Shown: positions 48,515 through 61,838 of the stretch, piece by piece | Position numbering within the stretch: the first letter of the stretch is position 1 | Layout of the letters: each line of letters starts with the position of its first letter | NCBI GenBank assembly: GCA_001683735.1 | Contig: LUGG01000001.1 | Span: 1-64,000, forward strand | Length of the DNA: 64,000 nucleotides | Direction: 5' to 3' | Origin: Grifola frondosa | Lineage: Eukaryota; Basidiomycota; Agaricomycetes; Polyporales; Grifolaceae | Translations under genes and position numbers: made by a program | Notes under the pieces: model-generated | Databases searched by the model: none | Told to the model about the DNA's origin: nothing | Seen by the model: only the letters and a program-made list of their open reading frames with translations

Positions 48515-50190
48515 ATGTCGTCTCCCAGCACCTCCGACGTTTCTAACTCGGTGAGTAATATGCATTATTCCATAGATGTGTATTGAAGTGGCTTGTATTA
48601 TCACAAGCAAGGGCGCTCTAGTCCAAATCCAATACCACTTAACCCCTTGCAATGGCTCTTCCTCCAAGCTTTGGCATCCAACCCCAACCACGATGCCAAT
48701 GTCGATGCCAACGCTAATGCCGATGCCAATGTCGATAGCAATGCCGACAGCGGTACCAGTCCCCCTGGCCCCCAGTAATACTGACCCCAACAGCGCCGAC
48801 ACCAGCAACACGCAACCTCCATCCACTCCTGAGGTACGTTGCGTCTCTTTTTGCTATCCTTCGCGTCACCCATCTCTGTGTCTCAGCCTCCTCAAACCCA
48901 GCCCAACGGAAATGCCACAGCACCTCCTCCCCCTCCTCCCCCTCCTCCCCTCCTCCCCGACCAGAAACTCCATCTGACAGGGACGCAGTTAGCAATAGCA
49001 TCAAGTGGCAGCTCTTCAACGTCCCGATCTGGCAACATATGGCGGGGGAGTTGTATGATCGCGCCGGACAATGCCCTAATGTCATTAACGGACATCTCGT
49101 TTATCTAAAGCTCGACGGGTACGGCGTGCGTGATACCGTGGAGAACTTGATCCAGCTCCTGAGATTCCTGGAAAGCAGGCCCTGGGACAGGCAGATTGTG
49201 CTGGAATTCGTACAGATGGCGAAGGGGACCCCTACGTGGCCCAGGAAGTTACAAACGGAGGTGAATTGCTCGCCAGAACTATGGCTATTGGCTACTAATG
49301 CGCGTTGGTTTGCTTTCTCGAACAGGAGCAACACGTCAAACATGCATGGCACCTATTCAGCACGGCTCTCGCATTCTATAGTTTCTCAAAAAAGGAAGTG
49401 GATCCTAGCTTTCCCCCAGTGTTTTCGGGCGTTGTCCAGCGTCTCTTCCCAGATCCTCCTAAGGGTGTTGCAAAGCCTACATCATTCTCGTTCTCCGCCA
49501 GAGAACTCATGGAGGAAGGTCTGGCTATCGAACCAACGGTCAATATAGTGGAGCACCTCATGTTGGTGGATCACACTATCAAAGTTTTGATACTGGACAG
49601 TGACACAGCATCGTTGCTACTTTCGTACGATGAGAATAAATCTGCGCGGTATGCCCCATCTACATTCGTATGGCTCTAAAATAACACCCCCATTTAGGGC
49701 TGTCGGTCTCGGCGGATTGGGACATGAATGGATTGTCTCCTACACAGCGTTGGCCAGGGGCGAGGCTCAAGAGAACTACAAGCTGCCTATCTCCCTCGGG
49801 CTGTTCAAGCTCAAGAACAAGGATGAGTCGCACACGGGTTTTGACGACTTGACGGTGGTTACAAGCGTCATCCGTCTTGCGGAGAACAACCCAAGTTTCG
49901 ACACCCGTCCGCATGTGAGCCGCAGCCTCGTGCTATGACGTGCCCACTCATGAGATTGCTTGCTTATGTGCACAGCTACTTGGGGACGCGTGTTGGCCAT
50001 TGAAAGGTTGCTCCGGCAGCGGCGGCGCTGGTACAACCGACTTTGGCGCGACATCATCAAACGAAGCAAGGAAGAGCCCTGGATGTTCTGGGGCGCCGTG
50101 TTAGCCGTATTCTTCGGCGTCTGCACGGTGATACAGACCGTCACGTCAGTGTGGTCGCTCCAGCTTGCAGTGCAACAGTCCTCCGGTTAG
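48515..50190 (+). CDS. tail-anchored membrane protein of unknown function with Met-Pro repeat
   Basis: Exon 1 (48515-48550) encodes MSSPSTSDVSNS. Exon 2 starts at 48669 (acceptor CTCCAAG) and encodes LWHPTPTTMPMSMPTLMPMP, a repeat made by tandem ATGCCAATGTCG units. A Pro-rich run (NATAPPPPPPPPPLLPD) follows. The ordered domain (SNSIKWQLFNVPIWQHMAGE, YLKLDGYGVRDTVENLIQLL, EQHVKHAWHLFSTALAFYSF, FSFSARELMEEGLAIEPTVN) is reached by adding one A at 48965-48967. The C-terminal exon has a basic stretch (LLRQRRRWYNRLWRDIIKRS), then a single membrane helix (WMFWGAVLAVFFGVCTVIQT) and SLQLAVQQSSG at the stop. The pattern of a helical domain plus C-terminal anchor resembles plant DUF247-like and other basidiomycete-specific proteins. 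Function unknown. Confidence 0.65.
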
Positions 50191-50962
50191 GTCGCTTCAC
50201 AACCCTTTCAGATTCCCCATGATATCCCTATGATATACCCGTACCGAACAGGACTCGTGTTGTCGTGGAGCTGGCTCCGTGTATTACAATGTGCGCGTTT
50301 CTATGGTGTCTGTGCTATACTGTACACACTTTCCGGAGCTGACCGTTGGGCTGAGTAACGTTGTCTAAGCACGAATTTCATTGAAGACTCGACCATACTT
50401 TGTACTTAACGTCCCCAGTCAAGACTTTATTGAAATTTAGTTCAGGCAGGACAACCTAAGACACGAGGATTTTTTTGACAATAACCATATATACTCACTA
50501 TGTATTATTTGCGCTTGTTAGGATCAGAAGGCATTGCCAAACCGCCCTAAATATTCAGCCACTGTCCAACTCCTTGCTGCTCGCCCGCCAGCCCTTAGCA
50601 AATCAGATCACGATGACACTCTGTTACTGCTTCCTCCAACCAGATAGACTGGATGCTGCGATCGGAACTTCCAAATGAATGATCCAAAGTGGCACCAGCG
50701 GAATCAATAATTAGAAAGGAAGAGATTGAACCCGGAATGAAGGAGCAATAGCAAGTTGTGGGGGCTGCTTACAGTCTAGACTGGTGCGAAAAGTGTGTTC
50801 AGCAGTGTACTAAGTCTCCGGGTAAAAAAAAAGAAGCGAACTTGGAATCAAAGATGATATGCATTATATACCAAAGTTACAGTAATCCAGTGAACTAGAC
50901 ATCGTGTCCAACAACAAACAGTAATACAAATAATAAGTCAATAGGATGTGCACAGTAATATG
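50191..50962. other. convergent intergenic region
   Basis: Lies between two converging 3' ends. It is AT-rich around 50400-50500 and 50820-50940, with no gene seen. Confidence 0.5.
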
Positions 50963-53900
50963 TTAGGGTTCGTCCTCGATGAATATTGGGTCCACATCAA
51001 TCCACCCCCGCGCCTCGTGCGCCTGCCTTGCCTGCCACACCTTCTCCCGCTCAATCCAGTATTCCAACATATCATCCACCATAGAAGGGGCCCATACCCT
51101 TTCGCCTGTATCAGGCTCAGTCTGCGAAGAGAACCAACGTGGTGTATGCGGCGGTAGGCTGCCCTCTTCACGAGCGCGTCTCGTCGCGCGCTGTAATTCC
51201 TCCTGCTCGTTTTTGAGGTCATTCGCAAGTTCATACTTGCCCAGCTCAAACGCTCTTTGATCTGGACGCAGTCGACAATCGGTGGGGCACAGGAATGGTT
51301 TCAACGTGTCTTCTGGACAGTCATTCAGGGTGATGGCGAAAGGTGTCAGGTTGAAAGGTGCTGGAGGCTTCACGGAGTTCCGCCAAAGAAGGATATACTC
51401 CTCGCTAAGATTGGGCGAGCTTGCTCCACGTATCGGCACATCAGGATGGAGCTGCCCGAAGCCAGTGCCCACTTGCCGTGCTACCAGCTGGCTATTCCAT
51501 CGTCCCGCGATTTCATATGTCACCGTGCCTTCAGAGTCCATGACGTACCCTGAGATTTCATAAGCATCCTTTCCTCGCCAGCCACGCGGTTTGAAAGTCA
51601 GAACACACTGGTCTAGTGTGCGGTGGTTTGTGATCTATATAGAGTGAGTAATTCAGCGATTTGCGGAGCGCTCAACATTACTCACGACCATCTCTCCGTA
51701 GTGGTCTATAGTTGGTGAGCCGAGGATAAAGCCTGAGACATTGGTGGTGACTTTCTTCCAACTGTAATGTTCAACCACTCTGCCCTTGCAATTGAGGCCC
51801 CTCGCTTTGGGGTAATCGGGCGCCCTTTCTTCGGGCAAGAGCAAATCCGCGTGTGCAATTCCTGTAGGTCTGATCTCGAACGATTTGCCCATGAACTTGT
51901 TCTGTGCATCAACCTGTGCCAATCGTTAAGCGCGCTCGGCCCAGCAAAGTTGCGAATTTGCGTACCTCGCCATAATAGCGCCAAAGAGGGGATTCTGCCC
52001 AACATGCAGAAATCGGGGGATGGTGGCTGACCTGCTCGGACATGTAGCGATAATCCTTGTCAAATCGGACATACTCGAACGTCTCGCTCTATCATACACC
52101 AGTTGAATCAATGTTATCCGAGAAGAGCCACACAAGGTGACGAACCAGCATGGGGTTGAAGGGTTTGGCAATTCGTCCGATAGTTGACGAATAGTTAGAC
52201 ATGGCGAAGCCGGCAACAAAAGCGATCCGGCGATGCGGATCTTCTTCAGCATACGCAGCATCCACTAAAATACACTTCGATAAGCATCTCATGTGTCTGA
52301 TAGTCAATCGATACTCACAACACTCGGAAAACTCCATGTCCTCAGCCTGCAAGTAAATAGTAAGAATTATCACAGCATCCAGTAAGATACACATACCATG
52401 CGCTGTAACATACTAGTGGGCTCGTTGAAGAATACAGGGAACGATATCTTCGTCAGATCTTTCCAATGCTATTCTTTAACACGGCCCAAAGACTCATTGG
52501 TGGCCGGTCATCGCTCGAAATGGCTAACCTATCTCGCAGCTTTAGATAACCTCTGTACGGTTCTCTGCTAATGAACAACTGCAGCCCGCCAGGATGCATC
52601 GTCAACGACTCATTCACGACTAGATTCGGCAGCGTGTTCGATTCAATGGCGTCAAAGAATTCGTCTTCCTCATCGGTATCGACCAGAGCTTCCTCATCAG
52701 CGGCACCGGGAGGGGGGAGCCCATAATGAGCGAGTATGGTCTCGGAATAGGCGCCCCAAGCGCCATCGATGTCACCGACGGCCGACGGGTAACTTGACGA
52801 GAAGCAGTGGAAATGACAGGAGTGAGCTCGGGGTCTTGACTATCACAGTAGGAGGTTCCTCCGCTACCGGGGGTGTCGCAAGCTGTGATGGGCGCCTTCG
52901 GACTGTGTCCCTGTCAATGGTGCTTCTACGCCTCCGCAGGGTGCTCCGCAGCTCTTTCTCAATCGCATCGCCTTCTTTAACCACAGCCTGAAGGCTCTCC
53001 TCCCATACGTTTTGGCGCTCGCGTTCGCGATCAAGCTTGGCCTTGTACCACTCCTCGCGATCTCTGACCATCTGGATGTACTCTACCAACATCCCGTGTA
53101 CGGATGCGAACGCGTCTTCTACCGCTTTGTTGAGCTCAACGGCGCGAGGAGTAGCAGACGCTGACGCGGAGGCAGGGAGGTTGGTGAACAACTGTGAAGT
53201 GAGCTCCATTTGTGTGATGAGTGAGTTGCCCTGCAACTCGAAGATATGGCTATGCGGTGGCACTTGTTCATTAAACTCAAAAGATGAGTCTTCGTTTTCC
53301 TGATCTTGGTCATCGGACAGCCTATTCCCATCTTTCCGAAGGCTGGCATCGCCCGAATCATTGCCGGTTATGGAGCTGGTCGTAGAGCCAACACCATTGG
53401 AAGTACCGGCGTCCTTGCGGCGAGAGAAATGTGTACCCAAGGTTGAAGGTGGCTTAAAGCTATGTGCGTCGCTCTCACCGCTCTTGCGCTCAGCGTCGGA
53501 GTCGCGCTTCGCCCACTCCATGCTCTTTTGAAGTCCCTGAATCCAGCGAGACGCCTCCACGGGATGATTGGCTTTCAGATACCATTTCTGAATGTTCTGG
53601 TGACCACGAGAGGGCGTAGAGTGTACTTCAAAGCGAAGGCCTGAACTGTTCGCAGCTACGCTGACAATCGCAGTCTTCATGGCAATAGAGCCCCGACTTG
53701 CTACTTGCTCGTCATCTTGGTGTCGGTAATCTGAAATAGTTCAGGGTCACAAACGGCGTCAACAGAATGAACTTGTGAAACGCACAGGACAAGACACCGT
53801 CCTTGAGGACAAACCAGCGTGTATTGTATCCTTTCGCGACATTGGTATACTTGTTGAGATAACCTTTCAGCTCCGGAGGTTCCGACGATGGTGTGTTGAT

Positions 53901-55268
53901 GAGCGTCGTGTCTCGATTCGTGACTGCAGCATAAATGAGATCACTGATAACAGATAAAAACGAACGACGTACATTGCCTCAAAAATACACGGACACGGTC
54001 ATCCTTGCCAACACCATCGTACACCATTCTCCCTCTGCGATCACGAACAAATACATCTGCACCTGCACGAACAGCCAGCTCTACCAGCTGTAGGTCTTTG
54101 CGTCGGGCAGCCTCGTGTAGCAAGGTCCGACCGGAGGAATCATCGAGGTAAGAGAGGTCAACAAGGTGTTATGCGTGGCGAAGACAACAGCTTGACGAGA
54201 GCCTCGGGAGGAGGAGCGTTAGCAGAAGAAAGAATATAAGTGCGGAGAAGCGACCGGTACGATGCCGTCAGGAAGGAACGCGAATCTAAACGCTCGTCTT
54301 CGTAATCTTGCAAACAGCGGAGCCGAAGGCAACGGCGTACCTCGAATGGCGCGAATTGTGACTTTATCTTTTGCAACTTCTAAGCATGTCCTTCCATGAC
54401 TATCCCTGAGACTATCGTCAATGCCCTCCTGATCCAGCAACAAATTGACTACGTCAGTCCGGGAAAGTGACGCTGCCAGATGAAGTGCGGTAGTGCCCGA
54501 TCCCGGAGGGTATATAGCATTGGGGGATATCGACCGGTGAGATAGCAACAGGGCCACTGTATCACCTGAAGCACTGTGAGTGTGAGCTCACTACATAGAA
54601 GAATGATTGAGCTTACATGTAGCGCAACGAATAGCGAGGTGAAGAGCAGCAGCACCCAGGTCAACGTCACTATCAGTGGAGTTGCGTTTCTCCTTGCTAA
54701 GGCCAGCAAGGAATGGGTGAATCACAGCAGGATCACCTACACAGCGGGTTAGTTGAATAATGGCCAATTTGAAATAATTTAATACCAACCGCTGCGCAGG
54801 GCGGATAATAACTTGACTTGGTAGAGGGAATCTACGCTACCTATGAATGCATACAAAAGTCAGCAAACAACTTTGCTACGTCTAGGGGTTGCAACGTATT
54901 CATTCCATCACTATGCTCATCGTCCGAATAAACTCGGATGCCACGCATACATGGCTCCACAACCGCTCTGAACATCGCACTCCTGAATGCTCTGCTACCC
55001 CACCATCACTGAACGCCACAGACAAGTCACCGACGCTCTCAGTGAATTCGGAAGCTTATCCAGGTGTGCGCTATCATCTTCGAACTGATGGGTGGCGCAA
55101 GCTATGCGCAGCTAACCCTGGTCAGCACCGAAATAGCGCGCTACCCCCAATCTATCTCTAAGACACATACAATGCCTCCACATGCCACACCAACAAAGAT
55201 GACAGCAAATAGGAGGGCTTACCCCGATTGCTACTGCTGTGCGACGCAGTGCTAGTTGAAGGATTCAT
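50963..55268 (-). CDS. oxysterol-binding protein with ankyrin repeats and PH domain (Osh1/Osh2 type)
   Basis: The start at 55268 (MNPSTSTASHSSSNRG, exon 55268-55223) is followed by a long first intron (to 54841) and then SVDSLYQVKLLSALRSG. Ankyrin repeats follow (AALHLAIRC, GTTALHLAASLSRTDVVNLL, LHEAARRKDLQLVELAVRAG). Next is a PH domain (YNTRWFVLKDGVLSYYRHQD, NIQKWYLKANHPVEASRWIQ), a disordered linker with a FEFNE motif of FFAT type, a coiled region, and a C-terminal sterol-binding domain. That domain contains SFPVFFNEPTSMLQRM and the family fingerprint EQVSHHPPISAC (about 52020), ending WIDVDPIFIEDEP. Proteins of this class move sterols and phosphoinositides between ER and Golgi or vacuole membranes. 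Two one-base losses lie at 52830-52833 and 52775-52776. The first exon is the least certain part. Confidence 0.85.
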
Positions 55269-57022
55269 TTTCGAGCACTATTATGAGAGTGATGATACAA
55301 CGGCCAGGTGAAAAAACATGCACATAAGACCAGGAGAACCGCAGAGATGTACTGGCGCGTTAGAAATCCAAGTAGTAGCAAAACCAAAGCAGTACGTGGG
55401 GAGCAGAAGACAGCCTGAGCAGGACTGAGCGGGCGTCATGGGTGGCTGATCTCCCGGAAACAACCGCGATTTTACCTCGGAGACGATTCGGAAGACGAAT
55501 ATAGCGAGACCGTTTTGGCCCTCCGTCCCGACTCCGACCACTGCCTTCGACATTGCTGCTTGTGGCGATCTCGACATTCTTTGCAGTGACCATAATTCTT
55601 GATTTTAGCTTCGGCGGTGTAGTCTATGTTTTGCTTGCTTTAGTGGCTCTGCTGTTGCGGTCATGAGTTGGTCTATTCACAGTATCTTCATCTCGAGGGG
55701 AACATCGGTCTCCGCGCTACATGATTGGCTTTCTTACTCTCTGACGCAGCCCGCTCGCGGAGTGATTGAGATCTATAATCAGAGGCGAAGGCGACGTGGC
55801 GGAGGCTTCCGCGGAGTCGTCAAGCGGAGTGTGCCAGACGCGTCCTATCCTCCTTGGTCTCGATATACGGTTTTCCCACTATTCTAACGATATGGTGCTT
55901 TCTTACTCGTCTCTTACGTCTCGCGAATCTCCAATGAACTGCATTGCTTGAACTCGTGGCCACATATTCGCGATATTTCAGGTGCTCAGCTGAGCATCAG
56001 AACCTATATATGTACTTGTACTTGAGCGGTTGGTGCGAATCTTACTCTTCGATTCTTTATCTAAATTAGATCAGCGACCTCGCTAAATCTCACTTGTGCT
56101 ACAAGGAGCTAGAGACAGGCACAATTCCCATACCGTCGCGGTATCAAATGAAGATTTTACTGTTCTCGATCCTCCTAGTTCGTGTCCAAAGTGGATCACC
56201 TCGCCACTGTAGCTTTCACTGAAAAGACGTAATAAATCAGGTGGATACCCCTTCACACCTTCCTCGCGCTGACGGGACAATAGGGTACTATTTACCCGAC
56301 GGAATTCGCAATGTGACAGCAGTCTTCGCTGCGTGCGTATGTATCTTATTCGGAGTGCGTAGGGAACGTGATGACTGCGCATCTCACTTAAGTACATCCG
56401 GTGCGTTCTTACTAAATCCCGTTCCTGGATACCTTGTATCCGTTCAGTGCCTCCATTAAGGGCAAATTCACCGAGGGTTATCCATAGCCCGATGTCCTAC
56501 ACAATCGGGCCCTCCACACTGGTCCCGCTAACGTACTGCAGGATGTCCCTTGCCAAGCGAATTAATCCAGAATAAAGCCACCGCTGTATTGATCAGGAGA
56601 ACAACAAATGCGATGTTCTCGGGCTTCTCGTCGTTAGAGATGCGGCATATGCTCAATATATTCACGCTCGGTGCCTTTGTTATATGGCGCATCAGCCCAT
56701 CACCGCCGGCTCGGCTCCGATTGTTCACGTCGCCAGAGCGGAATTTAGTCCGTGCGATCTGTGTACGCCCACAACGCACACTCTACTGGATCTAACCGAG
56801 GAATCTCGCCACTGTCGTACGTATGTACATACCCAGAGCTAGCTCGAATCTTCTTGTGCAGCGTTGTCCCCGTTGCCAATTTGACAGGAACAACGCACAC
56901 GAACAAGCTAAGCCTTTACGGTCGATTCGGGCAGCATTATTATGCATGATCCTCCCCCACCACGATCCATCTCTTCCGCTATTTTCGCGTTGCGCTGCTG
57001 TCTTTACATTTGCATAGCAAAG
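55269..57022. other. divergent intergenic region
   Basis: About 1.75 kb between the start of the oxysterol-binding gene and the WOPR gene. Frames are short and motif-free on both strands. The length is typical for promoters of WOPR regulators, which tend to be long. Confidence 0.5.
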
Positions 57023-58451
57023 ATGCCTAGAAATTTGTTAACCACGGCCTCGACGAAGCCGGCCGACGTTCTGCGAGGGTGGATAAAGACTACCAAAGAT
57101 GCTATACTCGTCTTTGAGGGCGCGAAGGCGGGTATCGTGCCGCGTGTGACGCGCCGGTTCCACGACATTGAGAAACGCAACATTATCCAGAGCGGGGCGA
57201 TCATCGTATTCACCGAGGAAGAGAGTGGGATCAAGCGGTGGACCGATCCGTACTTGTGGTCCGCGTCCCGCATGCAGGGCAACTTCCTGGTGAGCAACTC
57301 GCATTTGTGTGTGATGAAATAATAATAATAGATTGTTTGCAGATTTATCGAGAGCGCGAGGACGAACAGGACCTCGGCGTTACCAGCCAGCCGCCGTATT
57401 CGTGCTCTACCATCGATGCGTCCAGAGAGAAACTTGAGCAGTACAACGACTCTGAACTAGAGCATTACATTCTAGGTAGCTGGAACAAAGGGAGAGGGTT
57501 GAAGAAGAACGGCTTGATGAAAAAGGTACATTTTGACATGATGGATTACAGAATAATTGACTGATGTCGCATCGCAGACTATATCTCTTATGATGGAGGA
57601 GACCACATACCACCTTGTGTCATACTATCATCCTGCAGACGTGCGATCCGGCCTTCTCAAGATGCCTTCTTGTATAGCCGAGCTCGAGACGCTCGATATA
57701 AGCCAGGCATTGCTCAAGAGCGTCTCCCAATTTCGTCAGCCACCTATCATCGAAATAGACTGCGCTGGTCTCGCAAAGTACATGTGAGTGTATGCGTTAT
57801 ATTAGAACGCATATCACTTATCTGTCGTCCAGAGGAGAGAAAGGAAGCGAAATCAGCCCGCCTGACACGAGCAATAGACCTCATCATTCTGCTAGTAGCG
57901 CAGCATATTCTCCGCCCCACACTGCCAACTCTTTGCCTCTCGACACTCCAGAACGGGACATATCTCCGATACCGCATTCTACGTCGCAGTCATTCTCCCA
58001 TCACTCTACTAAGGAGATACCTAACTCGCTAGGTTCCCTAGTCCTATCACCAGGATCCGAAAACAGCTACTATTGTTCCCGCGATTCAGCTGTCAATAAC
58101 GCGTCATTCCCCCAGTTTGGAAGCCTTGTCAATATGGCTTGCGACGATCTTCCAGCGTATTATTTAACAGCTGGTGCAGGATATATGGTGGACTCTTGGC
58201 CTAATAGTCTGGGGCAGTCGTTCTTAACCCCGCATGATATCACACACTCAATCCCGTTCGACACCGTGCAAGCTCCCGCAATTTCAGACACTAACGTATG
58301 TGGTGCATTGGACTCGCATCTTTCTTGGCAGGCGCCCATCATAGACCAGGAGGTCCGTTTTTTCTCGGCAGGTTCGTTTCAGGCAGACGAAACGGATGAT
58401 GTTAACTATGGTGTTGTCCCCAACGGGTATCATTTTGCGTGGATGTATTGA
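57023..58451 (+). CDS. WOPR-domain transcription factor (Gti1/Pac2 family)
   Basis: Start MPRNLLTTASTKPADVLRGW at 57023. The N-terminal WOPR box is complete: ILVFEGAKAGIVPRVTRRFH, then KRNIIQSGAIIVFTEEESGI and RWTDPYLWSASRMQGNFLIY, the signature that binds DNA in Wor1, Ryp1 and Gti1. The second half of the domain contains GLKKNGLMKKTISLMMEET, TYHLVSYYHPADVRSGLL. Introns follow FL, MKK and KY with GT-AG borders and no frame break. The C-terminal 210 residues are Ser/Pro/His-rich (SPPDTSNRPHHSASSAAYSP) and probably activation sequence, ending GYHFAWMY. In other fungi such proteins control morphological switching and virulence or secretion. Here the role is inferred only from the family. Confidence 0.88.
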
Positions 58452-59387
58452 TCATATGTATTCACTTCCGCAGATGGTTATACTCTAGTACTGTATGCTG
58501 TAATCTTTGTCTTTTTGTAACATATACATATATGACACTCTCAAATTAACTGGCGACCGCCGGACTCTCGTTCAGACGACAGAAAGTTTGGGACAATATT
58601 TGGTTTGATCAAGACTCTGAGCGACTTCAGCGCCACAGACGCGTTATTTACTAATATTTACGCGTACTTGCACCACGGTGTAGCTTCCATGATTGCCTCT
58701 TTCTCGGAAAGCTATCATCTCTTAACTCCTTTAGACACGTATCATGCATGCGTAGACGACTACTGGTGTTTTTGGCTGCAGTCAACGCGATATTGCTGTT
58801 GTTGTAAGCCCTTCGGCCTCGGCGACTTTTCCGATTGCTGGTAGTGTTCATATGTTCGGAAACGATTTCCCTTGCTCGAGTCTGCTCCCGTGCATGAATG
58901 CTAGTTGCATCTGGTTGCCGGAACCGGGGACGTGCACCCAAAAGATGGCTCAGGATGGCTCCTCGAGAACGTTCGATCAACGATCGTTATCACAGGTAAG
59001 TCAGACCAACTTGAAATCCTGCAGCAATACTGCAGAGGCTGAGTCCTATCTAATCCGTCTGGCATTTGCATTGCAAGGTCGTGAGCTAGCTAGAAAAGCC
59101 AGTATGTTCGCCGACAACGACGTTGCGACTCATCATGAGACTGGTCACTGCGACGATACTTGGGCACTGGGCACTGGGTTGTGCACGTGCGTGCGTGTCG
59201 ACCTCGTGATTGACGCGTCGCAAGTCGTGGGAATTTTTGCAGCAAGAAGAGCGCATTCGCTCGTCATTTGACTTGCAGTCTGGATTCTTTTGGCCGGAAA
59301 AGTTTGCTTCTTAAACTTATCGGACTACAAAAAAAAGCACTATAAGAACTGGTCTCTAGTTTCCCATCGATATCCATCGCGTTCACT
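58452..59387. other. intergenic region
   Basis: A 139-codon open frame on the + strand (58852-59271) and a 109-codon frame on the minus strand overlap here; neither has family motifs. I see the flavin-monooxygenase promoter at the right end. Confidence 0.4.
59341..59347 (+). promoter_or_regulatory. TATA-like box of the flavin monooxygenase gene
   Basis: TATAAGA, 47 bases before the ATG at 59388, after a poly-A run. Confidence 0.45.
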
Positions 59388-61838
59388 ATGTCTGCTGCTG
59401 TCGATACCCCGCAACCCTCTCTGCCCACGCTCGACAAGTTAGGAGTCCAGTCAATCCCGGCTGACCTTGACGTGAAGAAAGTCGCATCAGCATGGCTGCA
59501 GGCGTTGTCGCAGCACGTTTCCTCCAATGACATCGATGGCATTCTCGATCTCTTCGTCGATGATCCTTGGTGGCGCGATATGCTAGCCCTGACTTGGGAG
59601 TTTCGCACCTTCCATGGCCGTGCTATCGTCAAGAAATTCCTTCAGGATCGACTTGCTAGCTCGAAGTTCTCATCTCTCAAGCTTGTCGATGCTCTCTTGG
59701 AGACACCCTACCCAGATCTCGCGTGGATTCAAGGTCAATTTGATTTCGAGACTGATATCGGCACTGGCAGCGGCGTCTTCCGTCTGGTCCCGTCCTCCAG
59801 CGGCGTCTGGAAAGGCTTCACTATCTATACCAACTTAGAGTCTCTGAAGGCCTTCCCAGAGTCAGTCGGGCCTCGTCGTAACTTCCTGCCTAACCACGGC
59901 AAGTGGAAGAGTGGACGGGACCACGAGAAGGAGTTCGTAGAGAGCGATCCTCAGGTCCTTATCATTGGTGGTGGTCAAAGTGGACTCGATGTTGCGGCGA
60001 GGCTGAAGAATCTCAATGTCCCCACCTTGGTCGTGGAGAAGAATGCTCGTATCGGAGATCAGTGGAGATACAGATACCAGGCCCTTTGCCTGCACGACCC
60101 CGTTTGTAAGTCCTGACTTGCTTCCCACCACCGCAGTAAGTTCATACTTTGTTTGTAGGGTACGATCACATGCCCTACCTGCCGTAAGCCAAGTGAGATC
60201 TATGCCACCATTCAAATTCTTAACCATAACATTAGTTTCCCTCCGACTTGGCCGGTTTACACGCCTGCTCAAAAAGTGAGTCCAGTATGTTCTCTGAGCC
60301 CGACTATTGACCCATTGTCTATCAGTTGGCGAATTGGCTTGAGTACTACGCGGAAGCCTTAGAGCTAAATGTGTGGACGTCGTCGACTGTTACGCATGCC
60401 GAACAAGCTGCAGATAAGAAGTGGATTGTCACCGTCCAGCGTGGCGATGGGACAGAACGCAAATTCCGAGTTGATCATCTGATATTTGCCATCGGGTTGG
60501 GAGGCGGAAACCCTAACATTCCCAACATCCCCGGCCAGGTCCTTTCCTTCTTCTTTATCTAATCAGTGGCATCGTTGACGTATTATGGTGCAGAGCGAGT
60601 TCCAGGGTCAAGTCTTGCACTCGACAGAACACAAGTCGGCGCGGGACCACATTGGCAAAAAGGTGGTCATCATCGGTGCCTCCACCTCAGGTACGGTATA
60701 TTCTCGTAGCGCATGTCGTGTACCTCTGACGGTGTGGTCGCAGCCCACGACATAGCCTCAGATTACGTCGAGCACGGAGTGGGTCAGTGATTATGAAACG
60801 TCTCAATAACTGCATTGTTTATATTTGACTTCCCATCTCAGACGTTACTATGTACCAGCGCGACTCGGTGTATGTCATGTCTACGAAGGAGGGCATGCCT
60901 AGAATGTTTGGTGGTGAGTTCTATCACGAATGACGAGTATCTCTTCTGATGCCTGTGCATAGATATATATTGGGAGGACAAATACCCTGTAGAAGTGGCC
61001 GATCGAGTAAACGCTTCGATACCTATATGGATTTATAAGCTTCTGTGGCAGCGCATTACGAAAGACATCGCCGAGGCGGACAAGTGAGCAGAACTGTCAT
61101 AGCAGATATACCCCGTATACTGATGGCACATTGTAGGGCTACCCTAGACGGGTTGAAGAAAGTGGGCTTCAAGCTCAACCTCGGTGACGATGACGCTGGT
61201 TTCTTGACCCTTGCTATGAGACGTGGAGGTGGCTACTACCTTGGTGCGTTTCGCACCTTCGCACCCTGCATGCTTTTGCGACTCTTGTCCTGAATTCCTG
61301 GCAGATGTCGGCACGTCGCAGTTGGTCATCGACGGCAAGATCAAGCTCAAGAGCGACAGCAAACTTTCTCGGTTCACGAAGACTGGTCTTCTGTTCGAAG
61401 ACGGGAGTGAGCTCCCTGCCGACGTCGTGCTGTTCGCGACAGGGTGTGTTCTTCGCTCGTTCCAGTTATCGCGTTGTCTTGATGATCTCCCCGCAGCTTC
61501 GACAGCCCGGCCCTCACGATTGCCAAGATCGTCGGTGAGAAGGTGGCATCTCAGATCAAGCCTCTGTGGGGTTTGAATGAGGAGGGTGAATTGCGCACCG
61601 TCTGGCGCGATACTGGCGTGCCGAACCTCTGGTTCATGATGGGTACGTTATCCATGTCTGGCTACGTGTGTCTCTGACTTAGCTCGCCTGTAGGTAATCT
61701 GTCGTGGTGCCGATTCCATTCCAAGCATCTCGCTCTCCGTGCGTGTTTAATGTCACCAAATTGACCATTAGATACTCATTCGATTATACAGAAATTAAAG
61801 CACAGCAAGAAGGCATCCTTGGGACGCGCTATGAGTGA
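59388..61838 (+). CDS. flavin-containing monooxygenase with NTF2-like N-domain
   Basis: Start MSAAVDTPQPSLPTLDKLG at 59388. Residues about 25-150 (SAWLQALSQHVSSNDIDGIL, FRTFHGRAIVKKFLQDRLA) are an NTF2/SnoaL-like fold. The FAD Rossmann motif follows at about 185 (VLIIGGGQSGLDVAARL), with QWRYRYQALCLHDPVWYDHM next. FQGQVLHSTEH is the FxGxxxH identity motif of flavin monooxygenases, and KKVVIIGASTSAHDIA the NADPH-binding site. VTMYQRDSVYVMSTKEGMPR, YLDVGTSQLVIDGKIKLKSD, ADVVLFATG and WFMMGNLSWCRFHSKHLALQ complete the core. About 11 exons read through with no frame break. Such basidiomycete enzymes resemble YUCCA-type monooxygenases; the substrate cannot be read from sequence. Stop 61836-61838. 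Confidence 0.87.

Noticed and set aside
58852..59271. 139-codon + strand ORF upstream of the flavin monooxygenase
   Set aside because: No family motif, overlaps an equally long antisense frame, and lies in the promoter region of the next gene.
57023..61838. Biosynthetic gene cluster around the WOPR factor and flavin monooxygenase
   Set aside because: No backbone enzyme (polyketide synthase, NRPS, terpene cyclase) or P450 nearby; adjacency alone does not support it.
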